This document shows, piece by piece, positions 24,244 through 37,800 of a stretch of 64,000 bases of DNA. The stretch is from Parapristionchus giblindavisi. Its lineage: Eukaryota > Nematoda > Chromadorea > Rhabditida > Diplogasteridae. The notes beneath the pieces are model-generated. The model was not told where the DNA came from, did no database searches, and was given only the letters and a program-made list of their open reading frames with translations. Numbering within the stretch: the first letter of the stretch is position 1; every line of letters begins with the position of its first letter. Both the position numbers and the translations under genes were made by a program. Location of the stretch: the NCBI GenBank assembly GCA_943737045.1, contig CALSFV010000220.1, positions 62,001-126,000 on the forward strand, given 5' to 3'.

Positions 24244-24792
24244 GCAACAGCTGGACGTCGTTTAGTCGTTACTTCTTTGCACTCTTCCACTCGTTCATCT
24301 TCCTCCCTCTCTCATCCATCCCTCTTTTCTCTCTAATACTCTGTCCAATTGGTCTTCACCTTGCAGTCCTTCACAATCCCATTATTTCTTTCATCCTCTT
24401 CTCTCACATTTTCCCCGATCCTTCTCTTATTTTCTTCCTATAATCTCTCTAGTTCCCCTCATTTTCGTTCTTTTCATCTCCAATGAAGTGGGGACTTCTT
24501 CTCAGCTCATTACTCTACGAACGCATAAATTCATTCCCTTTTTCATCTCTTCTCTTCTATATACACATTGATTCATCATGAATGAACACGCATCGATCAA
24601 CCTTTTTTCAAATTTTAAAATGACATAAGAAGGAAGATTTTCCCCATTTCCACGAATTGATCTTTTTTTGTGATCATGACTTATAACATAAATTAATTAT
24701 CTATTTTCAGCTTCGATGAAGCATAATAGATTAGAAAAAGAGCGAAACAGTTATAGACATCAAATCTATTACATGCAGAATAGGTTTATGCT
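24244..24792. other. CT-rich intergenic region
   Basis: This lies between the channel start and the 3' end of the secreted-protein gene. Roughly 24270-24480 is pyrimidine-rich, with CTCTC and TTTCTC runs. No gene is recognised. Confidence 0.55.
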
Positions 24793-25803
24793 TTATGATG
24801 GAGGAACACTTTGACAGAATACTGTCTTGTAGGCTACGTTTCCACTGTCGAGCCAACGCTTGCCGCCGGCGCATTTCACGGTAGAGTCGTTAATCTTCTG
24901 AAATTGAGGTTTTAAACAATTTTTTTGTTGATTACAAATGAAAGAATTTCTTAAATGAAAAGATGTCTAACCACAGTCGTCTTGCTATCGACCGGAACAC
25001 CGTATAGATCGCCGCTCTTGCAGGTCGCGGTGATGCAAGGCTGACTGATTAGAGCCGGAGTGACTGATACCTGAATGTATGTCATAACGATACCATTTAT
25101 GTCATCATTATTTGAGTTGCTTACTTTTGTGCCAATGACTGCGTGGGGAATCCAAGTCTTGCATTCGTCGCACTCTGTGGAATAGAAAAAATGAATCAGT
25201 TTTAAAAGCCATTTGCTGAATGTAGATAAAAGCATCAACACATTTTACACACATGTTTGAAGGAACATTCTTTTAATAAAAAATAGATCATTTCATACTT
25301 CTCGCACACATAGCACTTTTGGTCGTTAGACGATGACCGCATCCGAATGTCCACAAGTTGTTTTTGCATGTTACAGACTTGTAAGGAACACCTTCGACGA
25401 AGAGAGTCGCATCGGAATCTTTGCATTTCACTCTGATACAGTCACAGAATATTGTGGTGTATGAAATCAGATCGTTCTTACTTGTCACAGTCGCCATATC
25501 CACTGTGGGTTTTGAAATTATCTTGAATAGATGGTTCATTACAATCATAACCTACGACTGGACAATTGTCAGCACTGAATTGGGGCTCCTCGCAGTTGCG
25601 ACATTCTGAATTGTGGTTGAACATTACAAGTATTCTCGGAACACGTCGGTAATTCTCAATAGATTTTTGCTAAAAGGCGTTGATCACAGCTTAAAATTGA
25701 AATTTTAAAACAAAAACATACTTCTGAGGTAGTCGCTGTCATGCCTGCACCATGCAGCGACTGAGAGTGGAAGAGCGAAGACGATAATGAATTGGATGTT
25801 CAT
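24793..25803 (-). CDS. Secreted cysteine-rich protein, 197 residues, paralogue of the giant protein's N-terminus
   Basis: Six exons keep frame: 25803-25722, 25605-25482, 25432-25299, 25174-25125, 25070-24972 and 24897-24793. A signal peptide (MNIQFIIVFALPLSVAAWC) is followed by KCRNCEEPQFSADNCP, GDCDKVKCKDSDATLFVEG and VPYKSVTCKNNLWTFG. This aligns with the giant gene's first domain ([51 protein letters not shown]), and the first three intron phases (1, 2, 1) are the same in both genes. The C-terminal half repeats a related pattern (CITATCKSGDLYGVPV, TVKCAGGKRWL). No enzyme motif is visible, and a structural or binding role outside the cell is likely. A TATA-like box lies 29-36 bases before the ATG. 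The name of the family is unknown to me. Confidence 0.85.
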
Positions 25804-25831
25804 CGTTCAAAATAATGTCTAATATCATTTC

Positions 25832-25839
25832 CTTTTATA
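25832..25839 (-). promoter_or_regulatory. TATA box of the 197-residue secreted protein
   Basis: TATAAAAG on the minus strand, 29 bases upstream of the ATG at 25803. Its position leaves only a very short leader. Confidence 0.6.
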
Positions 25840-26063
25840 CTCGACACTAGATTAGATGATTCATTGTCATTTCACAGAACGTCTGAGATTGAAATTGAAA
25901 ATGATTGATTGGTTCTGGACACTTCAGAAGAATTCTTTTAAAACGAGTAAACTTTGTTTGAAGAAACGGATATGAATTGTCTGTATTGATATATCTGATC
26001 TTGTCTATGTGCTTTGAATTAATTTAAAATAATTTATTACTTGTGACAGCTATTATTATGATA

Positions 26064-28070
26064 TCAAACAAATTCAGTTGTTTCCTTCGCACACTGTACT
26101 TCATCGTCAGAAGTTTCCTCAATCCAATCGCAGTAGTGTGAGACTCTTGCGAAAACTTCTGCAAGTAAAGTAAACTTTAAAAAAAACCGGCCCAGGATAT
26201 ATTTGCCCTTTCTTAAAAATACGGTCGATCAACCCTTTCGAAAGCATTCGTATCTCTCTTGATGATGAATTAATTAGTACAAGGTTAATAAATATAAAAT
26301 TAAAATAAAACAGAACCTGTGTTGTCTTGATCAATGATTTTCTGATCGTCTATTCCAAATGAAGTTACTCCTATTTCAAACCATCTCTGATCGGTACTCT
26401 GCAAGAGCAGAGGACCTCCACTATCTCCCTAAAAATCAATTATACTGTTTTGCTTGTCCAGGGAACTTCATTACCTTTCCAGCTCCATGACCTTGCTCTC
26501 CAGCACAAATTTGACTTTCGTCTACGTCTTTCCAATGGATTCTTTAAAATATATTTAAAATAAAGTTTTTTTTATTTAAAATATTTAAAAATCACGTACA
26601 CGCAATCATCAAAGTCAAGAACCGGAACTTGTGTTTCTAGCAAAACATCAGTAGTCGAATTGTGAAGTAGAGCATCACCAGGGACTAGGTAGATGTAATA
26701 AGGATATTCAATTTTGGTAAACTATTTGTAAGGTAAATTAAACAAATGCTACACTCACAACTATGTCGACCGTAACCAATCACAGTGGCTGCGATAGTGC
26801 TGGGAACTTTTTGGTCACGTGAGGGTAGACATACAGGTTGAATGTTCTCTCTGTACTGTACAGGACGGTCCAACTATAAATTCAATTTTTTTTACAGAAG
26901 ATTGATCAAGCTAAATTTTTATTTTAACTTAGCTTTTTTTCATTAAAAAAATAGCAGAGAAATTACCTTGACAAGGGCGATGTCGTTATCCATAGCATCA
27001 TCATCGTATTCATTAAAGTAGATTGCTTCCGAATGATAGGTATCTTCCTTAATTGAAATATTTTTTAATTGCAAAAAAATTCAATTACTTCTTCAATAAT
27101 TGCGACCTCGCTAGCTCCAACTTTGACTAAGCACTTTGTCAGTTTCGGATCGCTGAAAAATACTTCTCAATTCGATTCATTCTGAAACTTGCGTAACTAT
27201 ATGCAATGTGCAGCAGTGAGAATCCATCTATTTCCAACCACAGTGCCTGAATTGAACGGCAATACATGATATACTATATTATGAAGAAATAAATTTATGA
27301 TATCTGGAGTTAGATTAACACGTAATCGAGCCATTTATGGCTCGTTAAAAAATAGTGGAAAACCGAGATCGGCGACTTTCCACCCGTTAAAAAAGTACCC
27401 GGAAAGTCGAAAATGGAAACACGAAATTTGAATTCGCGCGCGCTCAATGAGGTGCGGGAATTCAAATTCCGACTTTCCGAAAGCGAATTTCCGCGGATTG
27501 CATTTCTTAGCGAGCAGGATGTTGAATTTCCGTTTTAACTGCTAACAATCGATGAAGGAAAGTCGGAATTTGAATTCCCGCACCTCTTTGCGCGCGCGCG
27601 AATTCAAATTTCGTGTTTCCATTTTCGACTTTCCGGGTACTTTTTAACGGGTGGAAAGTCGCCGATTTCGGTTTTCCACTATTTTTTAACGAGCCATTAC
27701 TCACTTCACATCTGTGCGATATGATATTATATTTCACAATTTTCAGACTGATCTGATTCGGGTTCCAGGAAAAAGAAGTGTTTGAAAAATATTTGTTGAT
27801 ACCTCCACAAGTTTCGATTTCATCGCCCCCTTCCGTTTCGCATTCTAGAATTGCTTGCCATGGGTACTTTCCAGGTGGTGCTTGGTTTCCAGATATCACC
27901 TTCGATAGTATCATACAATTCAATTTATCGATCAAAGAACCTACTCTTTTCGCTCGTGAGTGTCCACTTTCCTCAGCAGAATCTTTGGAAAGACCACAGT
28001 GAGCATTAATTGAAATAACGGGTAGTAGACATAGAAGAAACGCGCACTCGATGAAATTCGAAGCCAACAT
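26064..28070 (-). CDS. Trypsin-fold serine protease (S1 family), secreted zymogen, 311 residues
   Basis: Nine exons keep frame: 28070-27803, 27246-27198, 27152-27089, 27047-26967, 26873-26759, 26684-26600, 26541-26475, 26428-26317 and 26158-26064. A signal peptide (MLASNFIECAFLLCLLPVIS) and a propeptide with a cysteine precede KVISGNQAPPGKYPWQA, the likely activation site (K|VISG in place of IVGG). The catalytic triad is complete: His in WILTAAHC, Asp in MDNDIALVK and Ser in GDSGGP. CGG...AAHC forms the His-loop disulphide, and the propeptide Cys probably pairs with that in QPVCLP. The usual Cys191-Cys220 pair is missing (GHGAGKGDSGGP; SFGIDD) and position 189 is Gly. It therefore lacks the Asp that confers trypsin specificity, and small or hydrophobic P1 residues are a guess. 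Intron 1 holds an inverted-repeat element. Confidence 0.9.
27337..27697. mobile_element. 361 bp inverted-repeat element (MITE) in protease intron 1
   Basis: The ends read ATGGCTCGTTAAAAAATAGT and its complement, and the inverted arms continue for about 150 bases through gaattcaaatt-type sequence and a CGCGCG core. The left edge carries an extra palindrome (CGAGCCATTTATGGCTCG). There is no coding capacity, and the target duplication is unclear. Confidence 0.8.
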
Positions 28071-28885
28071 CAGTTAAATGCTAAAAGTAGGTAATATTCT
28101 CTTATCATTGTATTTATAGTGTTAACCACATTCCTTCTGAAAGGGGTCATCGTCAGAAAATCATCAATAACTCATATTCAACAACTCATACATTAACTGA
28201 CTCATTGGAAAAATTCCATGAAATTTCTTTTTTTTTGCATTGAACATAAAAACCAATGACGTCAGTTATAAATGTGCACATCAATAAGGAAAATTTCTCT
28301 TTTTACAGAAGAAAGTACGACTCGACTAGAAACTGTTTCAAGGTTTAAGAAGGGGTAAATGCTTGAGACACGTAGATCAGAGAGTTGGCGACGTGGGAAC
28401 AGAGGGAAAGGGGGTTGATCGATAGAATACTTCTTGTTTTTACCAGCCACTAGCAAGGCAAGTACAAGTACATTTTATACGGACAATATTTCATTTATTT
28501 TTCAAAATTTTATACCCCCAATCTATGGAAAACTTCCATGCAGGGCATGTGAACCGCAGAAAATTCTCCGGTTAGGGATATATCCGTTCCATTACTTTAG
28601 CGAGCGCAACTCGAGTGTAGCTCGTGCTAGCTGTGAAATATCACTAACGGGTGTGTGTGTGTGTGTGAATTACTCCTTACGGTTGCCTTTCCTCGTTATT
28701 TAAATTGTAAGTTGAACATCGATTCAAAATATAAATTTTTCGATTCTAATGTTGTTTTATTTGCGTTTTTAAAAGGAGCACTTAATAAATATCTTTTATT
28801 CGACATAAAATACCAGAGAGAAATAATTTTATTTGGAAGTACAAGTGAATGAATAACATCTGACATCGAGGACGAAGTCCACGTT
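28071..28885. other. Intergenic: protease promoter and giant-gene 3' flank
   Basis: A minus-strand AATAAA lies near 28792-28797, about 90 bases past the stop of the giant gene, and could be its polyadenylation signal. A (GT)n run lies at about 28651-28667. No gene is recognised. Confidence 0.55.
28111..28118 (-). promoter_or_regulatory. TATA box of the protease gene
   Basis: TATAAATA on the minus strand, about 41 bases upstream of the ATG at 28070. Confidence 0.5.
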
Positions 28886-31800
28886 CTAACTCTTCGTAGA
28901 ACATGTGACTCTTGCATTAGCGATCGATGTCTGTACTCCTCCAATCTTTCCTGTCCAATTTCCATTATTGCACGTTAACGCACCAGTCACTTGTTTGCCT
29001 TTCTTTTTGTTTGACATGCTATCATCCTGAACATACTTGATAATTGCCCATCGGCAAATAATATTTCGACACTCGTACGCATTGCTTATAAAATTGTAAA
29101 TGACTTACAACGAGAAGCTTGCCGGAAGAGCAGGATATTTTGGAAGAAGTTATTGAAATTGGGATAGTTGAGCACGAAGAAGTAGGACACACGTCATTAT
29201 CTTTCACACCATCTTTGCATTCCGATACCGTTATGGGTGCTGCAATAGCTTTTTGCGTATAAAAGGTGAAAACCCTTATGGGGTTCAGTCTTTCCTCTAA
29301 TTCGTTGCCATTTGAACACATTTCCAAGTCAAAGCAATGTAGTCAGTTGTGTTGAGAACTCACCACAAGTGACGTATACATTAGTATTGTTGTAAGGTTT
29401 CGTTCCAACAGTTCCCGTCCAAAGGGAGTCAACGCATTTCAAATCAGTTACTGGTCCTCCTTTACAGCAGGATTGGTATGTATTTGACTGAAGATATCGA
29501 GTTAACTCGGATAATAAAATTAATTGCCCTTATAAATATAGCCAAATTAAAAAAAAATTAACCTATTTATTTGCTAATAAAATTTCATTAGTTATTTTGA
29601 CATAAAACAATAACCAAATATACTTAATGACATTTACCGCGTATAGTTGGTGCTCGGTTCCAGAGCATGTTGCTACTCCGTTTGAATCAATTGTTGGTTT
29701 TACACATTTCATTGATTTTGGGCATATTTCAATTTTTGGTATAGCAGGATAACATGACTTAGTTGTTCCTGTAATTCTTCATTAAAGGGATAGTGACCTC
29801 TCTCAATGGTCTCTTCATCGCGCACACTATTTCTCTGTTCTCTAACAACGAGAGAGCGTAGACCGATGAAGAGACCGTTGACAAAGGTTTCGGTCCCTTT
29901 AAGGTACTACCAAATCCAACAATTTAATTTGTGATGTTTTATTTAGAACCCACCACAAGTGACATATACATCAATGCTCTTGTAAGTTTGTGATCCAACT
30001 TTTCCCGTCCACATGAAGTCAACACATTGCAAATCAGTTACTGGTTGACCAGAGTAGGATTGGTTTGTAGTTGACTAAATATACCGATTTAACTCGGAGA
30101 ATCAAATAAGCACTCCGATAAAGATAGCCAAACAATTCTGAAAATTGCCTCAAAAACAGCCAGCACAAATTTAAACATAATTTCCGTGATATTTAATTAG
30201 TTATCAAAATTTCCACTAATGCTTAAAATCATTTACCGCATATAGTTGATAATCTTCTAAGCATGTAACTTCGTTCGAATCAATTTTAGGGGACATACAT
30301 GACTTTGCGTTTGGGCATATTGCGATTTTTCCTATAGCTTCATTACATGTCTTTGTTTTTCCTGCAATTCTTACATTAAGTTATTGCCATATCAAAGAAT
30401 GTTTGATTAGTACAGAACTCACCACAAGCGACATATACATCTGTACTGTTGTAAGGTTGTGATCCAACTGTACCCTTCCAAAATAAGTCAACGCATTTTA
30501 AATCAAAGGCTAGTTGTCCAGATTTCGAATTGGAAGTTGACGACTATAAATAGAGAGTTAGGTATTAAATCGATTCGATGTATTATAAAGCATCTAAATG
30601 TACATTGCACGATTATCCTGGGCTGACATATCTGGACGATTGCACAATGCATAAGTTTTGAAGGAACTATATTCACAAATTACGCATCAAAACAATTACC
30701 GCATATAGTTGTTGATCTCCATTGCAATATATTTCGGTTTTGTAAATAATAGGTTCAACACAAGTCATTGAATCGGGGCAGATCTTTTTATTCACTTGAG
30801 CGTCGGTGCAAGTGGGTTCTTCTGCAATCAGTTAGTGTGCAAACATATCAATGGGGGGGGGGGTTAAGGCAGGGCTGTGCGAAAAAAAAATTCGAAAAAA
30901 AAATTGAAAAACGAAATTTTTCGGAAACAAAATTCGAAAAATTCGAAAAATCGAAAAATATTGTATAAGAATTTCTTAATGCAATTTCTTTTGATTTCTC
31001 GCCACTTGGATGACTTACACTAGTCCCAGTTACAATATCAAGTTAAAAAACACATATTATCTAAAGTGTCTTTTTGAGAGAGTTTGGATTATTCTATAGG
31101 TAGTTCAGTTAGACAACGTATCTCAAAGAGAAGTTGCCTGACAAAATAATACATTCACAGTTGCAAAAAAATGATTAAATTATTACAAAAGTTTCCTGGA
31201 ATACACCTACAGAACTTTCAAATTATACAGAATTGATTCTCTTCTGATTCTAATCGACTCTTATTTTCGATTTTTTCGAGAAAAATTGTTCGAAAAAAGT
31301 CGAAAATCGAAAAACGAAAAATGCACAGCCATGGGTTAAGGTATATTTATAAAATTTTATAGTTTTCCATAGCTCAACTACTTTTGGAAGTGAACCGGAA
31401 CGGATCTTAAACATACCCTCCGTAGAACATGTGACACTTGCATTAACGATCGATGTCTGTACTCCTCCAATCTTTCCAGTCCAATTCCCATAGTTGCACG
31501 TTAACACACCAGTAACTTTTTTGCCTTTCTTTTCGTTTGACATGTTATCAACCTGAACATACTGGATAATTGCTCATCGAAAAATATTATTTCGCCACTC
31601 ACAGGCATAGCTTCTTAAAAAGTTGTTAATTTAATGCGCACGACTTACAACGAGAAGCTTTCCGGAATGGCAGGATATTTGCGTAGAATTAAATGAAATT
31701 GGATTAATCGAGCAAGAAGAAGTAGAACAGATGCTGTTGTCTGTCATAGGTACTTTGCATCCCGCTAATGGCGTGGGTGCTGCAATAGCTTATTGCGTAT

Positions 31801-34800
31801 AAGATCTCCATTAAGTAGGCATAATAAAATAGTTAGAAAACCTACCACAACCGACGTATACTTTTGATTTATTAAATGGAAGTGATCCAACAGTTCCCGT
31901 CCACATAGAGTTAACACATTGCAAGTCAGAGGATAGTTTACCCGATTTTGCACTGGTTTTGGATGACTAAAAATAAATTACAAGATTAAGTACATGTTAT
32001 ACTAACAAGGGGATGGTCGCAACTGGTCCTGGCCATTTGAGATGGCAATAGCATGACTACGATCAGTTTTCGATACTGATTACGAATCCTTTTTCAGAAA
32101 GTGCCTAGTCGACCTGATTTTCGAGAAAATCGGTATTGAAATTTGGCTTGTTTATTCGAAAAGTCGTGTAGTTTCCTTCACAAACTATCTGGATTGCATC
32201 GGGAAGATCCGGCAATGTAAGGTAAAGTATTGTGAGAGTTTATTGATGAGATCACCAGCCCACCCGGATGGTTTGCGCAGGAAACCACACGACTTTCCCA
32301 ATTAAAATATCGATTTCCTCGAAAATCAGGTCGATTAGGCACTTTCTGAAAAAGGATTCGTAATCAGCATCGAAAACTGATCCTAGTAATGTTACTGCCA
32401 TCTCATATGGCCAGGACCAGTTGCGACCATCCCCTTGTAAATGAACGGATATTGGAAGAGATTCCGTCAACGTTAAACGTTAAATTATCCGAATCAGTTA
32501 ACCACGATTAATCAAAACATTACCGCATAAAGTTCGTAGTTTTCAGAGCAAGTTACTCCTTTCGAATCAATCATCGGTGGAATGCAAACTGATGGTTCGG
32601 GGCATATTTCTTTTTTTGAAACAGCAGCATTACAGAGTCTATTCACCACTGTAATTATTTCTTGTGTTAACCCATTTTCAAGTCAAAGTAATATCGTCTA
32701 GGGTGTTTAGAACCAACCGCAAGTGACGTATACATCAGTACTGTTGTAATTTTGTGATCCAACTACTCCCGTCCAAAGTGAGTCAACGCATTGTAAAACA
32801 GTTACTGGTTCTCCAGAACATAATTCGTCTGTAGTTGACTGAAGATATCGAGTTAATGCGGATAATCATGAAGGTGTCATGATAAACATTGTCAATATTA
32901 TAGCCCCTACAATTTTAAGACTATTTTTTTCGAATAAAATATCATTAGTCATCAAAAAATATCCAAAATGCGAAGTAACATTCACCGCATGTAGTTGCTC
33001 AATTCCAGAGCACGTTGCTCCTTTCGAACCAATTGAAGGTGTTACACATTTCATTGATTCTGGGCATATTTCGTTTTTTGGTATAACGGTATTACATTTC
33101 TTTGTTTTCCCTGCAATTTTTGCATAAAGGTATTGCCAAATCCAACAGCATATTTAGTGATGTTTTATTTTAGAACCCACCACAAGTGACATATAGATCA
33201 GTGCTCGTGTAAGGTCGTGATCCAAGTATTCCCGTCCAAATGAAGTCAACACATTGCAAAGCAGTTAATAGTTGACCAGAGTTGGATTGGTTTGTAGTTG
33301 ACTAAATATATCGAGTTAACTTGGATAATCAAATCGCACTAGGTAAACTATTCTGAACTATTCTCAAAATATCCCAAATGGACCGCACAAATTTAAACAT
33401 ACTTTTTACGAGTAATATTTCATTTGTTATCGGTTAATAACCAATTATTCTTAATAACATTTACCGCATATATTTGGTAACCTTCCAAGCATTCAACTCC
33501 GTTCGAATCAATTCTAGGTGTAAGACATGACTTTGCGTCTGGGCATATTGTGATATTTGCAATAGGGGCATTACATGCTTTAGATTTTCCTATAATTTTT
33601 ACGTTAAAACATTTCCAAATCAAACAATATAATTCGGGATGTTTTATTATAGAACTCACCACAAGCAACATAGACATTCGGTTCGCTGTACTGACTTGAT
33701 CCAACAGTTCCCTTCCAAAGAGAACCGATACATTTCAAATTAGAGGCTAGCTGCCCAGATTTCGCATTGGGTGTGGACGACTGTAAATGGATAGTTAGGT
33801 ATCGAATCGATTCGATATATTATAAATCATCTGAATGTACAGTGCAGCCAAAAAGACACTTTTTCAACTTTTCATAACTTTTGATAAAGGGAAGCAATCA
33901 AGCTGATCTTTTGAGTCAATGTACAGAATTTATCAAGGGATACAACCATGATGTGTTGGTGTAATTAAATTAGTTCACTGTTGCATAGTAATGATTCTAT
34001 CGAAATACACTTTTTTGAAAAATTACATTTCTTTGGTGAAAGGCACTGTTCTCCTGAAACACTGTGAGAGTGTAGACAGATACTAGGGCTGCACAGTCAA
34101 ACAATCCGGAATGGCTCTGACTCCGATTTCGAGCTGTAGCTTTGTTGCAAATTTGACACCCAAAATTTATAACAGCTTCTAGATGTGCTAACGACCCGCT
34201 CTAAGTGCTGAAATGATGCTAGTGTCGTGTAATGTTTATCCCCAGCTTACGGTAGTCAAAGGTCGACATTTCTCCTCAGGGCATAAAATAAATTTTTTGA
34301 AGAGGGACTGAATTTGAGACCCTACCGTTCAAAGGGCGGGTCGTCTAAAAATATGGTTTCTGCGCAAGTAGCTTTGCAATGTATCATATATTTATTTCCC
34401 TTCTTTTGGTTTGGTTCCGATTCCTTTCAGACCCGTAGCAAAAGTTATTCTGAGGATCAAAAGTTATAAAAAGTTGAAAAAGTGTCCCATGACTTTTTGG
34501 CTACACTGTACATATCAAGAATATCCTAGGCTGACACACCTGAACGACTGGACAACGATTAATGCTTAAATAAAATTTTTTAAGGAACCATACCGCATAT
34601 AGCTGTTGATCTCCATTACAACGCACTTCGGCTGAGACACTTAAAGGTGGTACACAAGTCATTGAATCGGGGCAGATCTTGATTTTTACTTGAGCGTCGG
34701 TACAAGTGCGTTCTGGTGGCAGTGCTGCAATCAGTTAATGGGCAAAGCAACCAAAATCCAACAATTTGCTAGATGAAGAAAGATAGATTAGATTAGATTC

Positions 34801-37800
34801 AGAACTTCATCACAAGCTACATACACATGGATTTGACTAACTTTGGAGACAGGTGGCTGTGACTTTATTTTCCGAGAATGGAGTATTTTCATCAATCGTG
34901 CCTTTCCACTCTCCTTTAACACAAACGAGCTCAGTTGATCTGTGTCCAATTCCACTTTGATCCTGAGTCATTGAGGTTTATTTGACCTAAAGGAACGGGA
35001 TAAAGGACAACATACCACAATCATTATATATCCTTCAGGACATGATATACTTGTTACATTATTCTTCAGTTCATTTTCATGACAAAAATTATTAGGCTTA
35101 GTACATTGATCAAAGTCATTTGCTGTCAGAGGTGGATTGCATGGTGAACCACAAGTCACATATGCATCCAATTCATGCACTTCCTCGTTGCCACCATTAG
35201 GTTTCCACGTCCACTTTCCTTTGATGCACCTCATTACACTTCCAGACACCAGTTCTCCTTTATGGCCTGCTACCGAGCTCTATGAAAAATGTATTATATT
35301 ACAATCATTGATCAAGATGAACTCACGACATAGAGGGTCTTTCCATTAGTACAAGTTACTTCTCCATTAGTCTCAGTAACTAATTCATCATTGCAGACAT
35401 CCTCACCACAAACATCGTTGTCGTGAGTGAAAGGCGTGCACTCTGAAATATAAACAATGTAATTTTCAAAAACAACGATATAATTATATATTAAATAGCA
35501 GTAAAAAAAGAATGAACATACCTGCGATACATGCTACAGTGACGTCCTTAGATTTGAAAGATGGATCGTCTCCAACTATTCCTTTCCATCGTCCATTCAC
35601 ACAAGTCAAACCTTCTGGAGACTCCAATCCAGATCCATCATCGTTCGTTTTCGACTGAACAAATATTAGTATGTCACTTTATGTCTTTTGGTTTATGCTG
35701 ACGAACAGAGTTTAGTATATTACTTTATTTATTTTGCTTTATGTTGACTCACCACAACAAGGATCTGCCCGTTATTGCAAGTGATTTGATCGGGATATGC
35801 GGTATTGAGTGATGATATTTCACATTTCTGTGTAGCTGTACAGATGTCATCATTTTGAACAGGAGTTTTACAATTTTCTAAAATGCGTATTCATACATTA
35901 TTTATACATTTTTTTTTCATTTTCAGATTGTTCGAAAATGTCCAACCCACTTTTTAGACAGGTGGCTGTGACGTTATTTTCCGAGAATGGAGTATTTTCA
36001 TCAATCGTGCCTTTCCACTCTCCTTTAACACAAACGAGCTCAGTTGATCTGTGTCCAATTCCACTTTGATCCTGAGTCATTGAGGTTTATTTGACCTAAA
36101 GGAACGGGATAAAGGACAACATACCACAATCATTATATATCCTTCAGGACATGATATACTTGTTACATTATTCTTCAGTTCATTTTCATGACAAAAATTA
36201 TTAGGCTTAGTACATTGATCAAAGTCATTTGCTGTCAGAGGTGGATTGCATGGTGAACCACAAGTCACATATCCATCCAATTCATGCACTTCCTCGTTGC
36301 CACCATTAGGTTTCCACGTCCACTTTCCTTTGATGCACCTCATTACACTTCCAGACACCAGTTCTCCTTTATGGCCTGCTACCGAGCTCTATGAAAAATG
36401 TATTATATTACAATCATTGATCAAGATGAACTCACGACATAGAGGGTCTTTCCATTAGTACAAGTTACTTCTCCATTAGTCTCAGTAACTAATTCATCAT
36501 TGCAGACATCCTCACCACAAACATCGTTGTCGTGAGTGAAAGGCGTGCACTCTGAAATATAAACAATGTAATTTTCAAAAACAACGATATAATTATATAT
36601 TAAATAGCAGTAAAAAAAGAATGAACATACCTGCGATACATGCTACAGTGACGTCCTTAGATTTGAAAGATGGATCGTCTCCAACTATTCCTTTCCATCG
36701 TCCATTCACACAAGTCAAACCTTCTGGAGACTCCAATCCAGATCCATCATCGTTCGTTTTCGACTGAACAAATATTAGTATGTCACTTTATGTCTTTTGG
36801 TTTATGCTGACGAACAGAGTTTAGTATATTACTTTATTTATTTTGCTTTATGTTGACTCACCACAACAAGGATCTGCCCGTTATTGCAAGTGATTTGATC
36901 GGGATATGCGGTATTGAGTGATGATATTTCACATTTCTGTGTAGCTGTACAGATGTCATCATTTTGAACAGGAGTTTTACAATTTTCTAAAATGCGTATT
37001 CATACATTATTTATACATTTTGTTTTTCATTTTCAGATTGTTCGAAAATGTCCAACCCACTTTTTAGACAGGTGGCTGTGACGTTATTTTCCGAGAATGG
37101 AGTATTTTCATCAATCGTGCCTTTCCACTCTCCTTTAACACAAACGAGCTCAGTTGATCTGTGTCCAATTCCACTTTGATCCTGAGTCATTGAGGTTTAT
37201 TTGACCTAAAGGAACGGGATAAAGGACAACATACCACAATCATTATATATCCTTCAGGACATGATATACTTGTTACATTATTCTTCAGTTCATTTTCATG
37301 ACAAAAATTATTAGGCTTAGTACATTGATCAAAGTCATTTGCTGTCAGAGGTGGATTGCATGGTGAACCACAAGTCACATATCCATCCAATTCATGCACT
37401 TCCTCGTTGCCACCATTAGGTTTCCACGTCCACTTTCCTTTGATGCACCTCATTACACTTCCAGACACCAGTTCTCCTTTATGGCCTGCTACCGAGCTCT
37501 ATGAAAAATGTATTATATTACAATCATTGATCAAGATGAACTCACGACATAGAGGGTCTTTCCATTAGTACAAGTTACTTCTCCATTAGTCTCAGTAACT
37601 AATTCATCATTGCAGACATCCTCACCACAAACATCGTTGTCGTGAGTGAAAGGCGTGCACTCTGAAATATAAACAATGTAATTTTCAAAAACAACGATAT
37701 AATTATATATTAAATAGCAGTAAAAAAAGAATGAACATACCTGCGATACATGCTACAGTGACGTCCTTAGATTTGAAAGATGGATCGTCTCCAACTATTC

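Larger units (their letters stand above)
28886..34724 (-). other. 3' tail of giant gene: nine diverged modules, older block duplication
   Basis: Eighteen exons alternate between first-half and second-half types, for example 34724-34594, 33780-33660, 29487-29364, 29239-29109 and 29026-28886. The series beginning [20 protein letters not shown] at 34.7 kb is matched in order by [20 protein letters not shown] at 30.8 kb. Both series end with an APxxx...C exon and a (V/D)D(N/S)MSN exon. This shows a block duplication of about 3 kb followed by divergence. The upstream copy has one module more. The last exon ends VTCSTKS and a TAG stop. Introns hold four different transposable elements. Confidence 0.85.
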
